NCBI RefSeq assembly: GCF_001458115.1
Contig: NZ_CZRP01000010.1
Coordinates: 1 to 64,000 of the forward strand
Reading direction: 5' to 3'
DNA: 64,000 nucleotides
Source: Gracilibacillus massiliensis
GTDB taxonomy: Bacteria > Bacillota > Bacilli > Bacillales > Amphibacillaceae
In this document: piece after piece, positions 15,680 through 25,813 of the stretch
How positions within the stretch are numbered: position 1 is the first letter of the stretch
Layout: every line of letters begins with the position of its first letter
Translations under genes and position numbers: made by a program
Notes under the pieces: model-generated
What the model was told of the DNA's origin: nothing
Database searches by the model: none
The model's input: only the letters and a program-made list of their open reading frames with translations

Positions 15680-15680
15680 T

Positions 15681-17176
15681 GAACCTCTCATGACTAAAAT
15701 CACGAGATTCTTGGGAAGAGAGCCTACTTGCTCATTTTTTGCCTAATAAGCAGCGGTTTCTCTTATTTACCAAGCTATCCCCGTAGTTCCTACGGTTCTT
15801 CGTTTTCGTGACTATTCTAGCGCATAGAGTCTTAGACCTTAGTCTCGTATATTTTTACTCGCATTGATGTCACGGTCATGCTGGGCGTGACAAGCAGGAC
15901 ACATCCACTTTCGAATGTCGAGTGATTTCTTGCCGTCTCGATGACCACATTCCGAACAGCTTTGACTAGATGGAAACCATTGATCGACCTTTATGATGAC
16001 ACGACCATACCATTCCGCTTTGTACTGTAATTTCGCAACAAAACTAGACCATGATACATCAGAAATACTTTTCGCTAGTTTATGATTACGCAACATACCT
16101 TTTATGTGTAAGTCTTCCATACAGATCACATCGTGGTTTTGGATGATTGCTGTGGAGAGTTTATTCAGAAAGTCGTTGCGTTGATTCATTACTTTTTCAT
16201 GTAAGCGAGCCACTTTTTGTTTTTGCTTTTGATAGTTTTTCGCTTCAAACAGGCGAATGCCATTCTTTTTTGCAACTAATGCTCTTTTGGACAATTTACG
16301 TTGCTCACGTTTTAGTTTCGCTTCCATTTTGGCCGTAAATCGATGGTTGTTTTCTTTATGTCCATCCGAAAAAACCGCGAAATCTGTGATGCCTAGGTCC
16401 AGCCCTATGGCCGAATCTGTCTTGGGCAATTCGTGTATTTCTTCTTCACAAAGAATCGAGACAAAAAATCGGCCACTAGCCTGTTTGCGAATCGTTGCTT
16501 TGACAATACGACCTTGAGGTTCTCGGCTTTTTGCACATTTAACGAAACCAAGTTTGGGTAATTTAATCGACTTGTCTAAAATAGCAATATTGTGATTCGT
16601 GAAGTGTGTCGTGTAACTTTGAATAGGATGCTTTTTGCTTTTGAATTGTGGCTTACCATTTTGGAGAGAGAAAAAACGTGTGAAAGAATCTGCGAGGTTT
16701 CGAAGCGCATTTTGAAGAGAAAATTTGTCTACTTCACGAAGCCATTCCGTGTCGGGTTGTTTCTTTAAATCGGTTAATCGCTTGGAACATGCGGAATACG
16801 TTAGTCCTTTTCCCGTTTCTGCATAGGACGTATTCCATTGATCCAAAAAATGATTATAGACAAATCTGGAACAACCGATTGTCTTCATGATCAGAATCGC
16901 TTGTTCGTTGGTTGGGTAGATTCTATATTTATAAGCTTTGTGTCGTAGCACCGTCTTTTCCTCCTTTCTTTTTCGGATGATGGATAGATGTACGCTCATT
17001 CTTCATGAATAGCTCCTACAGAAAAGTGCCTCGACAATAGTATAACATCGCTTGATGACAAACGCACGTTCGAAACCCATGTTATCTTTCTTGAATGTAA
17101 AAAACATGTCGGTTGATGAGCATCGCTAAAACGATGCCTCAACCGAAGCTTGCTTACTCACGACTGAAGGCACGAG
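15681..17176 (-). mobile_element. IS200/IS605-type element carrying tnpB only
   Basis: Both ends carry imperfect hairpins of the same design, typical of this family. On the minus strand they read CTCGTG-ATTTTAGT-CATGAG at the right end (15687-15706) and CTCGTG-CCTTCAGT-CGTGAG at the left end (17157-17176). A second subterminal hairpin lies at about 17110-17145. There are no terminal inverted repeats and no tnpA, so mobility would need a Y1 transposase in trans. The exact tips lie a few bases outside the hairpins. Confidence 0.82.
15839..16951 (-). CDS. tnpB: TnpB (RNA-guided endonuclease of IS200/IS605 family)
   Basis: TnpB proteins are RuvC nucleases guided by an RNA from the element's right end. 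The 370-residue protein has the RuvC triad at Asp185 (IGLDLGITDF), Glu279 (CMEDLHIKG) and Asp361 (HDRDINASKN). Its zinc finger uses Cys332, 335, 351 and 354. The N-terminal HKAYKYRIYPTNEQ is the usual start. The start GTG at 16951 lies 7 bp after AAGGAGG and is preferred over the upstream ATG. The C-terminus is short after the last Asp but catalytic residues are complete. Confidence 0.92.
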   Translation of the reverse strand: MLRHKAYKYRIYPTNEQAILIMKTIGCSRFVYNHFLDQWNTSYAETGKGLTYSACSKRLTDLKKQPDTEWLREVDKFSLQNALRNLADSFTRFFSLQNGKPQFKSKKHPIQSYTTHFTNHNIAILDKSIKLPKLGFVKCAKSREPQGRIVKATIRKQASGRFFVSILCEEEIHELPKTDSAIGLDLGITDFAVFSDGHKENNHRFTAKMEAKLKREQRKLSKRALVAKKNGIRLFEAKNYQKQKQKVARLHEKVMNQRNDFLNKLSTAIIQNHDVICMEDLHIKGMLRNHKLAKSISDVSWSSFVAKLQYKAEWYGRVIIKVDQWFPSSQSCSECGHRDGKKSLDIRKWMCPACHAQHDRDINASKNIRD

Positions 17177-17331
17177 TTTGCGCAAGTTATATCATCAAAA
17201 AAACATCGTTCACATATGATAAAGCAATATCCTATATAAGCACGGTTGATTCGTTTGATAGACAGTCAATCGTGCTTTTTATTTTATGGCCACTCTCCGA
17301 TTATGTAAACTAAAAAAACACTAGCTAATAA

Positions 17332-19461
17332 TTAGCTAGTGCTTCTCTGTACAACAATATCTTCATTATCAAGTACAATTTCTACTCTAGTTACATCTTC
17401 CTCTTCTAAGACAAGGTCTGTGATACCATCCTCGACTTTATCTTGGATTACGCGACGTAATGGGCGTGCACCAAAACGTGGATCATATCCTTTATCTGCG
17501 AGGAATTTCTTCGCATCTTCACTCACCGTTATTTCTAGATCTGCTTCTTTTAGTTGCTCAGAAAGCTCAGCAATCATTAGGTCAACGATTTGCAACAAGT
17601 CATCTTGCTCTAATTCGTTAAACGGAATGATCGCATCGAAGCGATTCAAGAATTCTGGCTTAAAATAATTACTTAAGTTTTCTAATGTAGAAACAGCTTC
17701 GTTATTGTCACTGTTAAACCCAACTGTAATATTTTTTGTTCCAGTACCAGCATTGCTTGTCATAATGATCACACTGTCCTTGAAGCTTACCGTTCTGCCA
17801 TGACTGTCTGTTAATTGACCATCCTCCATAATTTGCAGGAACATATTCTGAACATCTGGATGAGCTTTTTCGATTTCATCTAATAAAATCAAGCTATATG
17901 GGTTATGACGAACTTTTTCTGTTAATTGACCTGCTTCTTCATGACCAACATAACCTGGTGGTGAACCGATGATTTTAGATACGGCGTGTTTTTCCATATA
18001 CTCACTCATATCAAGACGGATCATTGCTTCTTTTGTACCAAACAGTTCTTTTGCTAATGCTTTAGTTAATTCTGTTTTACCAACACCTGTTGGGCCTACA
18101 AATAGGAAAGAACCAATTGGGCGATATTTTGATTTTAAACCTGCACGGCTTCGACGGACTGCTTTTGCTACTTTATCTACTGCTACTTGCTGTCCAATTA
18201 CCTTTTGTCCTAAATTAGTAGCTAAGTGCTTCATTTTTGATTGCTCGTCAGATTGAATCTTTCGAACAGGGATACCTGTTTTTTCTTCAATAATTAATTG
18301 AATATCTTCGACTGTTACCTCTGCCTTCGGTGCTTCATTTGTTTCTTCCAATTTCTTTTCTAATTTAATTTCTTGATGGCGTAGATTGGCTGCTCGTTCA
18401 TAATCTTCTTTTTCTGCTGCTTCCATTTTTTCTTTGGCTATTTCATCTAAACGTTTTTGCAAGGAATCATGATCGCTTTCACTTACCTCTAAATTTAGAC
18501 GTGCACCAGCTTCATCCATTAAGTCGATTGCTTTGTCTGGTAAGAAACGATCTTGGATATAACGTTTGGATAATCCTACTGCTGCATTTAGTACCTCATC
18601 CGAATAGGTGACTTTATGGTATTTTTCATATCGCTCTTTTAATCCTTGCAAAATTTGTTCTGCTTCCTCAAGTGATGGTTCCTTGACCATAATCGGTTGG
18701 AAACGACGTTCTAATGCAGCATCTTTTTCAATTTGGCGATATTCTTTTAATGTGGTCGCACCGATAAGTTGCAATTCACCACGTGCAAGAGCTGGTTTTA
18801 GAATATTGCCAGCATCCATTTGCGAGCCTTCTGCCGTACCTGCACCAACTAGTAAATGAATTTCATCGACAAAAAGAATTACATTTTGACGTTCTTGCAG
18901 TTCCGCTACCAGTTGTTTCATTCGTTCTTCAAATTGACCGCGAACACCGGTATTTGCGACAAGTGATGCCACATCTAAAATATAAATTTCTTTGTTGAGT
19001 AACTTGGATGGGACATTGCCTTCTACTACTTTTAATGCAAGTCCTTCTGCTATTGCTGTTTTACCAACACCCGGTTCCCCGATTAAGACTGGATTGTTTT
19101 TATTACGACGATTTAATGTCTCCATTACACGTTTTACTTCTTTATCTCGACCAATGACAGGATCAACTAATCCTGCTCTTGCAGCATCTGAAAGGTTTTT
19201 TCCTAATTGATCTAAAATACCGTTACCTTTACCAGCTTGTGAGTTAACTGTTTTTGCTTGTGCTTGATTCGATTCACTTCCTCCACCTGCGAAAAAACCT
19301 TCAAATCCTTGATCTTTAAACATATTTCCTGATGGTTGTTGCATTTGATTTTTTATATCTTGAAAGCATGTACTACAAACATGTAAAGACTCTGTCTGAT
19401 CATTGAATCGAAGGTTTACATTAATAGACGCTTGACGAATTCCACATTGTTGACATTTCAT
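17332..19461 (-). CDS. clpE: ATP-dependent Clp protease ATP-binding subunit ClpE
   Basis: ClpE is a heat-shock AAA+ unfoldase that feeds ClpP. The 709-residue protein has the ClpE-specific N-terminal zinc finger (Cys3, Cys6, Cys29, Cys32). The first AAA domain has Walker [13 protein letters not shown]-like coiled segment follows (around [16 protein letters not shown]). The second AAA domain has GPTGVGKTE and the C-terminal ClpB-D2-like region with RFGARPLRR. Two CtsR boxes upstream show class III heat-shock control. It is complete and stands alone; the start follows GGAGG. Confidence 0.96.
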   Translation of the reverse strand: MKCQQCGIRQASINVNLRFNDQTESLHVCSTCFQDIKNQMQQPSGNMFKDQGFEGFFAGGGSESNQAQAKTVNSQAGKGNGILDQLGKNLSDAARAGLVDPVIGRDKEVKRVMETLNRRNKNNPVLIGEPGVGKTAIAEGLALKVVEGNVPSKLLNKEIYILDVASLVANTGVRGQFEERMKQLVAELQERQNVILFVDEIHLLVGAGTAEGSQMDAGNILKPALARGELQLIGATTLKEYRQIEKDAALERRFQPIMVKEPSLEEAEQILQGLKERYEKYHKVTYSDEVLNAAVGLSKRYIQDRFLPDKAIDLMDEAGARLNLEVSESDHDSLQKRLDEIAKEKMEAAEKEDYERAANLRHQEIKLEKKLEETNEAPKAEVTVEDIQLIIEEKTGIPVRKIQSDEQSKMKHLATNLGQKVIGQQVAVDKVAKAVRRSRAGLKSKYRPIGSFLFVGPTGVGKTELTKALAKELFGTKEAMIRLDMSEYMEKHAVSKIIGSPPGYVGHEEAGQLTEKVRHNPYSLILLDEIEKAHPDVQNMFLQIMEDGQLTDSHGRTVSFKDSVIIMTSNAGTGTKNITVGFNSDNNEAVSTLENLSNYFKPEFLNRFDAIIPFNELEQDDLLQIVDLMIAELSEQLKEADLEITVSEDAKKFLADKGYDPRFGARPLRRVIQDKVEDGITDLVLEEEDVTRVEIVLDNEDIVVQRSTS

Positions 19462-19500
19462 TTGTCATTCCTCCTTCAATTTTCAAAAGGTCAATTTGAC

Positions 19501-19562
19501 TTTGACTATATTTGACCTTTCATCTTATTCCCTATTATAGTCTGACCTTTTTTGACTTTCAA
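19501..19562 (-). promoter_or_regulatory. clpE promoter with two CtsR operators
   Basis: On the minus strand TTGAAA (19562-19557) and TATAAT (19539-19534) are 17 bp apart. AGTCAAAAAAGGTCAGA (19557-19541) overlaps the spacer and differs at one base from the CtsR heptad repeat. GGTCAAATATAGTCAAA (19517-19501) is a perfect match just downstream. CtsR is expected to repress clpE here. Confidence 0.85.
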
Positions 19563-19594
19563 GTCCTTTGCTCACAAAAAAATATTATAACAAG

Positions 19595-19640
19595 AAAAAT
19601 CCAAACGATTCAAAATAGGCTTTTTGAATCGTTTGGATTT
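19595..19640. terminator. Orphan bidirectional terminator, AATCCAAACGATT family
   Basis: A stem with AAATCCAAACGATTCAAA and TTTGAATCGTTTGGATTT around ATAGGCTT. It lies upstream of the clpE promoter and is not obviously the end of any transcript. Related to stems at 14.5, 41.4 and 52.6 kb. Confidence 0.65.
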
Positions 19641-19711
19641 CTATGCGTAATAGGAATGCTGCGCAATAACTGATGTGGTAATTTTGACAGTTATTATGGG
19701 CGTATCAAGCT

Positions 19712-20070
19712 AATCCCCCAGGAGTCGAAGTGGGCGCCTGCGCTAATTTGATATTCTACAACGGTAATATAAAGAATCATATTGGTATTTCTATCTTTTT
19801 AAAAATGCATTATTTGGAGTAAAAGCTCAAAATACTAGCTGTGCCAATAATTGTAGAACCAATATATTAGCGCAGGCCGCCCACTTTCACTCCTGTGGGA
19901 ATGTTTTACCTGAAGATCCACTTTTTTAAGCGTTCTTTGCTTAAAAAAGTTAGCTGAGGGTAAAACCCCACGGAAAGGGAAGTGGGCAGCCGGAGCGGAT
20001 CTAACCAGTTAAAACAATTTCAAAATTACTACATCATTTATTGCACAGTAGCCATATATTGCGCAACAAT
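19712..20070. repeat. Palindromic intergenic repeat, copy B
   Basis: The left arm (19712-19743) is short and the right arm (19869-19998) is full length; both share the GCGCAGGC inner end. The right-arm hairpin is ACTTTTTTAAGC (19920-19931) with GCTTAAAAAAGT (19939-19950). It differs from copy A in sequence but pairs fully. The right flank (to about 20070) resembles the flank of copy A, ending near TTGCGCAACAA. Confidence 0.8.
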
Positions 20071-20157
20071 ATATATAACCGTTCGCATTTCAAGTAAAAA
20101 AAATAGATATGTCATAGTCTCTACTTGAAATGAATTCTATTTTATAATCGTCATTTT

Positions 20158-20232
20158 TTAAATAACAACCCCAAATGGAATCAATACAATTGCTAAGGCT
20201 AAAATGACCATCCATAAAATTTCTTTTAGCAC
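20158..20232 (-). CDS. Possible 24-residue single-pass membrane peptide
   Basis: GTG at 20232 follows AGGGGGA by 6 bp and opens a 24-codon frame beginning MLKEILWMVILALAIVLIPF. A charged N-terminus is followed by one hydrophobic helix, like many small Bacillus membrane peptides. No family is recognised. The good ribosome-binding site and complete hydrophobic frame support it. It lies between repeat copy B and the TPR gene; 20233-20434 otherwise holds nothing recognisable. Confidence 0.4.
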   Translation of the reverse strand: MLKEILWMVILALAIVLIPFGVVI

Positions 20233-20434
20233 ATAGATCCCCCTAATAAGCTTTACTCTCATCATATCACAGGAAAGGTTATATGCTTGCTGTTTGGTAC
20301 AAAACATTACAAAGAATTTACATTAGAAATGTTGCTAGCACTCTCAGCTAATGAATTTCTCTGCCCATGCTTTAACGCATTTTTCAACTATGCTACAATA
20401 GAAGTAATCCGCAAGTAAAAGGAGTTGTTCGACT

Positions 20435-21778
20435 ATGACAACGATCCAATTAACCAATAATAAAAAAACATTGACCCTTCACGTACAGCAAATGACCATT
20501 TATAAACAAGCAAAAATTATCGAAGCTACCAGCAAACAAAACCAATGCTATAGCATTATCTTTTACAAAAACCGTTTTATCAACGCCAAGAAAACTACCT
20601 CTATCCGTCTGCAATCTTTTTTACATCGAGCCCTCATCAATGGTTACAAATTTACTTCATATCATCCGTTAACAAAAGCATTACTCTCTGAGGAGAAAAG
20701 CTATCCTATTTCAACCAACAACCATATGGTCAGCAAATTACAAGATAAATTTAATGATACAGAAATGCTCTATGTGCTTGCTATGTTTGATAACTTTCTC
20801 GATCAGAAGAAAATTCAGGCTTTATGCAAGAAAACTTTTTATCAATATCGCCGTAATGGACAACTACTAAAAGCATTTCGAATTTTAATTAATTTTCTCC
20901 AAGTTAGACCACATGACACATTCGCGCGTGACATGCTCCATCATTTTGACTTCCAAAAATATAAAGATCGATATCAAAAGATTGATCAAATTACCGAAAA
21001 ATGGTCTGATCCTCTCTATTTAGAAGCCGTCTTTTTTGAACAAGATTATCCTAAATCAATCATAAATCCACTTCTGCAACAATATCATGTAGATAACCGT
21101 GAATTTGATCAGCTAAGTTTATATTTTATAAAATCTTCAGAATTAGATGCTGTTGCCAACATCGATAGACTTTCAGAAAAACTATTATCTAAAGAAGACC
21201 GAGCACACTTATGGGAACTTTTATTAGAAAAACAACCAGACTCTAAAGAAATTATAAATAAGCTGGTAAAACTTAATGGATACAAACAACTATTAAACCA
21301 TTATCTCACTCATCGTCAGGCAAATATTGATTTAAAAATACTTGAAGAGGCATTAGAGCAAGTTTCCTCTGAAGATTTAATTGAAAATTATCAACTTCTA
21401 TTGGAATCCTTAATGACTTCTTATAAAAATGACACCGTCCAATTGGAGAAATTATTACACATTACAATTCGCAAGTTACTACATCACCTATCATTACCTG
21501 ATATCATGGAAGCATTACCGCAGACAGAATTGCCAATTATCAACAAATTAAAAAAGATGGAACAACTTACAGACAATCCTGATCAACAGTTTGCTCTCGG
21601 GGAAATTTATTATGACTTAGAACAATATGATCAAGCGATTGCTTGCTTTGAATGGGAAATGGAATTATCTCCTAACAACCCAGAACCTATTAACTATTTA
21701 TACAAAAGTTATTTAGCCAAAGGTGATAAAACACAAGCAAATACTTACAAACAATTGATGGTCAACATCCCATCTTAA
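20435..21778 (+). CDS. Tetratricopeptide-repeat protein of unknown function
   Basis: The 447-residue protein is alpha-helical with one clear TPR near the C-terminus (FALGEIYYDLEQYDQAIACF) followed by LSPNNPEPINYLYKSYLAKG, a second partial repeat. The N-terminal 100 residues are basic and beta-rich. No signal peptide or membrane helix is seen, so it is probably cytosolic. TPRs mediate protein-protein contacts. It lies 194 bp upstream of ppx, but a separate start region for ppx makes a joint operon uncertain. The start follows AAAGGAG. Confidence 0.75.
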   Translation: MTTIQLTNNKKTLTLHVQQMTIYKQAKIIEATSKQNQCYSIIFYKNRFINAKKTTSIRLQSFLHRALINGYKFTSYHPLTKALLSEEKSYPISTNNHMVSKLQDKFNDTEMLYVLAMFDNFLDQKKIQALCKKTFYQYRRNGQLLKAFRILINFLQVRPHDTFARDMLHHFDFQKYKDRYQKIDQITEKWSDPLYLEAVFFEQDYPKSIINPLLQQYHVDNREFDQLSLYFIKSSELDAVANIDRLSEKLLSKEDRAHLWELLLEKQPDSKEIINKLVKLNGYKQLLNHYLTHRQANIDLKILEEALEQVSSEDLIENYQLLLESLMTSYKNDTVQLEKLLHITIRKLLHHLSLPDIMEALPQTELPIINKLKKMEQLTDNPDQQFALGEIYYDLEQYDQAIACFEWEMELSPNNPEPINYLYKSYLAKGDKTQANTYKQLMVNIPS

Positions 21779-21972
21779 GCCTTTTCCATGCTACGCAATA
21801 AAGTCTTGTCAGCATGAATTATTACCCACTACTCAAGCTCTATCCTTAAATAGAGCTTGAGAGCATTTTGCATTCCAATATAAACTCACTTCACAAAGAA
21901 ACTCCCTAGATTCAGAGTATTCTCTCTATTATGATATAATGGAAAAAAATTCACGACAAATAGGGTGATTCG

Positions 21973-23496
21973 ATGAAACAACAATATTATGCAATTATTG
22001 ACATTGGCTCTAACACGATGCGATTAGTAATCTACTTACGAGAACAAGGCGGTAGATTGAAAGAGGTGGAAAATGTAAAGGCTGTTGCAAGACTGCGCAC
22101 CTTTCTGGATGAAAATAATCATCTAAATCAAGCAGGCATCAGTCGACTCGTCACAACATTAAAAAGTTTTCAAGATGTCTTAGTGATCTATCCATTACAA
22201 GAAGTTGTATGTGTCGCTACAGCAACAATCAGACAAGCTGCTAATCAAGAAGAAATCGTGGTACAAGTTGAAGAAGAAACCGGGATGACGATGCGTATTC
22301 TATCTGATGAAGAAGAAGCATATTATGGGTATCTCGCAGTCGTAAACTCTACTTCGATATCCACTGGTATTACCGTCGATATCGGTGGTGGTAGTACAGA
22401 AGTGACATACTTTAAAGATCGCGAATTACAAAATGCTCACAGTTTTCCTTTTGGTGCGTTAACGCTAAAAGAATTCTTCTCCAGCGAAATACCAACCGAA
22501 GTAGAGTTGAAAAATTTACGCAACTATTTAGCCGAACATTTTAGCACCCTACCATGGCTATCTGACAAAGAGGTGCCACTGGTAGCAATCGGCGGTAGTG
22601 CCCGAAATCTTGTCCAAATTGATCAAAATTTAAAGGAATACCCCTTAGCCGGCCTCCATCAATACAAAATGTACGACACAGATATTAAAAATGTTAGTAA
22701 TTACTTAACATCATTAAAACCAGATAAGTTATCAAAGGTAGAAGGATTATCTAAGGATCGCGCAGATATTATCATTCCTGCGATAGAAGTATTTCACAGT
22801 TTATATCAAATTACACAAGCAGACAGTTTTATCTTAAGTCGAAAAGGGTTAAGAGATGGAGTCTTTTATGAGCAATTATCAAAGGAGACAGGTTCTATCC
22901 TTTTTCCTAATGTGTTAGAGGATAGTATTCAGGAATTAATTAATGATTATAATTTGGAACCTAAGCAAATCCTGCACGTTCAATATTTGACCAGAAAACT
23001 ATTTGATTGTTTGAAAGAAGAGGGATTAATTCACTTTGATAAAAAAGATTGGCATTTATTAAAAAGAGCCAGTTATTTATGTAACCTCGGCGAATATATT
23101 GATGCCGAATCTAGTGCCCAACATACATTTTATTTGTTAGCCAACCGGACAATTGATGGATTAATGCACAAAGATCGACTCAGACTTGCTTTAATTGCAT
23201 CCTACAAAAATAAAACAGTGTTTAAACAATTTATTAAACCTTATAAATCGTGGTTTTTAAAAGATGAACGCAAACGATTACGACACTTAGGAGCTTTATT
23301 AAAATTCAGTTATTGCTTAGATGCAACAAAAAGACAGGTTATTAAAGACATATCCTGCACTCACAAGAATAACAAACTATACGTCACCCTACTCTGTGAG
23401 GGAGATGCCACCCCAGAGGAATATCAATCAGAAAAACAAAAAAAGCATGTCGAGAAGGCGATAAAGAAAGAAATTGAGTTGAATTTTAAATTGTAA
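21973..23496 (+). CDS. ppx: Exopolyphosphatase (Ppx/GppA family)
   Basis: Ppx removes terminal phosphates from inorganic polyphosphate; some family members hydrolyse pppGpp. The 507-residue protein has the ASKHA phosphate-1 motif IIDIGSNTMRLVIY at the N-terminus and the phosphate-2 motif TVDIGGGSTEV near residue 136. The catalytic-glutamate region lies at LSDEEEAYYGY. A helical HD-like C-terminal half follows (residues 310-500), as in long Ppx. It is 97 bp upstream of ppk1, giving a polyphosphate turnover pair. Confidence 0.93.
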   Translation: MKQQYYAIIDIGSNTMRLVIYLREQGGRLKEVENVKAVARLRTFLDENNHLNQAGISRLVTTLKSFQDVLVIYPLQEVVCVATATIRQAANQEEIVVQVEEETGMTMRILSDEEEAYYGYLAVVNSTSISTGITVDIGGGSTEVTYFKDRELQNAHSFPFGALTLKEFFSSEIPTEVELKNLRNYLAEHFSTLPWLSDKEVPLVAIGGSARNLVQIDQNLKEYPLAGLHQYKMYDTDIKNVSNYLTSLKPDKLSKVEGLSKDRADIIIPAIEVFHSLYQITQADSFILSRKGLRDGVFYEQLSKETGSILFPNVLEDSIQELINDYNLEPKQILHVQYLTRKLFDCLKEEGLIHFDKKDWHLLKRASYLCNLGEYIDAESSAQHTFYLLANRTIDGLMHKDRLRLALIASYKNKTVFKQFIKPYKSWFLKDERKRLRHLGALLKFSYCLDATKRQVIKDISCTHKNNKLYVTLLCEGDATPEEYQSEKQKKHVEKAIKKEIELNFKL

Positions 23497-23593
23497 AGTT
23501 TAACTTTACCTATTCTTTACATTTTCTTAACAAAAGGACGCTCATAAAGCGTTATGATAGATGATAGATATTGTCTAAAAAGGATGATGATTG

Positions 23594-25690
23594 ATGTCCA
23601 CTGTCAAACAACAAAAAAATTTAGATTCTCCAACCTTTTATAATAATAGAGAGCTGAGTTGGCTCTCTTTTAATAAACGTGTGTTAGAAGAAGCAGATGA
23701 TCATACAAATCCATTATTAGAAAGATTACGATTTCTTGCTATTTTCTCTTCCAATCTTGATGAATTTTTTATGGTACGGGTAGCTGGTTTAAAAGACCAG
23801 GTTAAAGCTGGCTTTAACCGACCTGATAATAAATCAGGCTTAACCCCAAAACAACAACTATCCAGAATATCTAGCTTCAATCATGAACTTGTCGAGCAAC
23901 AATATGATTTATATAAAAATGTCTTACCACTCTTAACAAAAGAAAATATTAAAATATTAAATATGGAAGATATAAGTACCTCTCAAATCAATCAACTTGA
24001 ACATTATTTTGATGAAGAGATTTTTCCTGTATTAACTCCAATGGCTATTGATGCCTATCGTGCTTTTCCTATGCTGTTAAATAAGTCAATAAATCTAGCG
24101 GTCCAGCTAGAGGATATATATGACTTTGATCATGAGCAAGTCAAAACAGCAATCGTACAAGTTCCTGCACTATTGGATCGTTTTATTCAAATTGGCGAAT
24201 CACACCATTATGTCTTATTAGAAGATTTAATTCGCTATTTTATTCATAAATTTTTTAAAGGATATCATGTGTTATCAAGTACAACATTCCGAATCACTCG
24301 TAATGCCGATATGACAATACACGAGGAGGGTGCCCGAGACCTTTTAAAGGAAATTGAAAAAGAATTAAAGAAAAGAAAATGGGGTGCTGCCGTCCGTTTG
24401 GAAGTTGACGCCCGTGAAAATAATACAGAAATGACAGAATTTCTGTTAAATGTTTTGGAAATCCACAAAAAAGATTTATACATTATTAATGGACCATTAG
24501 ATCTTACCTTTTTAGATGATTTTTATAGCCATGTCAAAAAAGAGTATGAAAACTTGGTTTATGAAACATTAATTCCACAGCCTGCTCAAGATATCCATGA
24601 GGATGAAACTATATTTGAAGCCGTTAGAAAACGGGACATATTTCTGCATCATCCTTACGAAACCTTTGAACCAGTTGTCGACTTGATACGTGATGCAGCC
24701 GATGATCCTAATGTTTTAGCTATTAAACAAACATTGTATCGTGTTAGCGGTGGCTCACCCATTATCGAGGGATTAAAGCGTGCTGCAGAAAATGGGAAAC
24801 AAGTAACGGTTTTAGTGGAGTTAAAGGCAAGATTTGATGAAGAGAATAATGTGCAATGGGCTAAAGAGTTAGAAAAAGCTGGTTGCCACGTAATTTATGG
24901 GATGATTTCGTTAAAGACACATAGTAAAATCACGCTTGTAGTTCGAAAAACATTAAGTGGAATTGAACGAGTTGTACACCTAGGTACCGGTAATTACAAC
25001 GATCAAACCGCTAAATTTTACACGGATATGTCCTATATGACAACGAAACGAAAATTTGGAGTAGATGCTACTAATTTCTTCAACTATTTGAGTGGCTATA
25101 CAGAAAAGCCCACCTTTCATCATTTATCAATGGCTCCTTTTAATATTCGAAATGATATTATTAGCTATATCGATAGTGAAATCTCGTTTCATAAACGTTA
25201 TGGAAATGGCCGGATCATTGCAAAAATGAATTCACTAACAGACAAGTTGGTGATTCAGAAGTTTTATGAGGCTTCGCAAGCTGGTATTAAAGTTGACCTG
25301 GTGGTACGTGGTATTTGTTGTTTACGTCCAGGCATCTCAGGTATTAGTGATAACATTAACGTAAGAAGCATTGTTGGGCGATTTTTAGAACATACTCGCA
25401 TTTATTATTTTCATCATAATGGCGAAGAAAAAATATTCTTATCATCTGCTGACTTGATGACTCGAAATATGGTCAAACGTGTGGAATTAATGTTCCCGAT
25501 TTTTGAAGGGAGAATTAAATCAAGAATTCTCTCTATTTTAGAAATAACATTACGAGATACCGCCAAAATGCGAATCCAAGCACACGATGGCAGTTACACA
25601 CATGTTAGACATCAAACATCAGGCACACTATGGAACAGCCAACTGACCCTGTTTGATATGGCTTATAATGTATTGGAAGATGAAGAATAA
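23594..25690 (+). CDS. ppk1: Polyphosphate kinase 1
   Basis: PPK1 makes polyphosphate from ATP reversibly. The 698-residue protein has the N-terminal domain beginning NRELSWLSFNKRVLEEA. The catalytic domains contain LKTHSKITLVV, with the histidine that is phosphorylated in E. coli PPK1, and FLEHTRIYYF, with the second conserved histidine. HLGTGNYND is the conserved phosphate-binding segment. The ATG at 23594 follows AAAGGA and is preferred over the TTG one codon earlier. A strong palindromic terminator follows, so ppx-ppk1 ends here. Confidence 0.96.
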   Translation: MSTVKQQKNLDSPTFYNNRELSWLSFNKRVLEEADDHTNPLLERLRFLAIFSSNLDEFFMVRVAGLKDQVKAGFNRPDNKSGLTPKQQLSRISSFNHELVEQQYDLYKNVLPLLTKENIKILNMEDISTSQINQLEHYFDEEIFPVLTPMAIDAYRAFPMLLNKSINLAVQLEDIYDFDHEQVKTAIVQVPALLDRFIQIGESHHYVLLEDLIRYFIHKFFKGYHVLSSTTFRITRNADMTIHEEGARDLLKEIEKELKKRKWGAAVRLEVDARENNTEMTEFLLNVLEIHKKDLYIINGPLDLTFLDDFYSHVKKEYENLVYETLIPQPAQDIHEDETIFEAVRKRDIFLHHPYETFEPVVDLIRDAADDPNVLAIKQTLYRVSGGSPIIEGLKRAAENGKQVTVLVELKARFDEENNVQWAKELEKAGCHVIYGMISLKTHSKITLVVRKTLSGIERVVHLGTGNYNDQTAKFYTDMSYMTTKRKFGVDATNFFNYLSGYTEKPTFHHLSMAPFNIRNDIISYIDSEISFHKRYGNGRIIAKMNSLTDKLVIQKFYEASQAGIKVDLVVRGICCLRPGISGISDNINVRSIVGRFLEHTRIYYFHHNGEEKIFLSSADLMTRNMVKRVELMFPIFEGRIKSRILSILEITLRDTAKMRIQAHDGSYTHVRHQTSGTLWNSQLTLFDMAYNVLEDEE

Positions 25691-25699
25691 GAGCAAACT

Positions 25700-25729
25700 A
25701 AAACGCTCAGAATATATTCTGAGCGTTTT
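25700..25729 (+). terminator. Terminator of ppk1
   Basis: A perfect inverted repeat with AAAACGCTCAGAA and TTCTGAGCGTTTT arms beginning 10 bp after the ppk1 stop. Confidence 0.9.
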
Positions 25730-25813
25730 ATAATGTGATACTTATTTTCTTCTTCAACTAAAGAATCACCCGTTTGTTTAAGTACAATATTTCACATTTT
25801 TCTTGGTTCAAGA

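Noticed and set aside
17113-17313. 66-residue frame
   Set aside because: It covers the left-end hairpins of the tnpB element and has no supporting ribosome-binding site or family.
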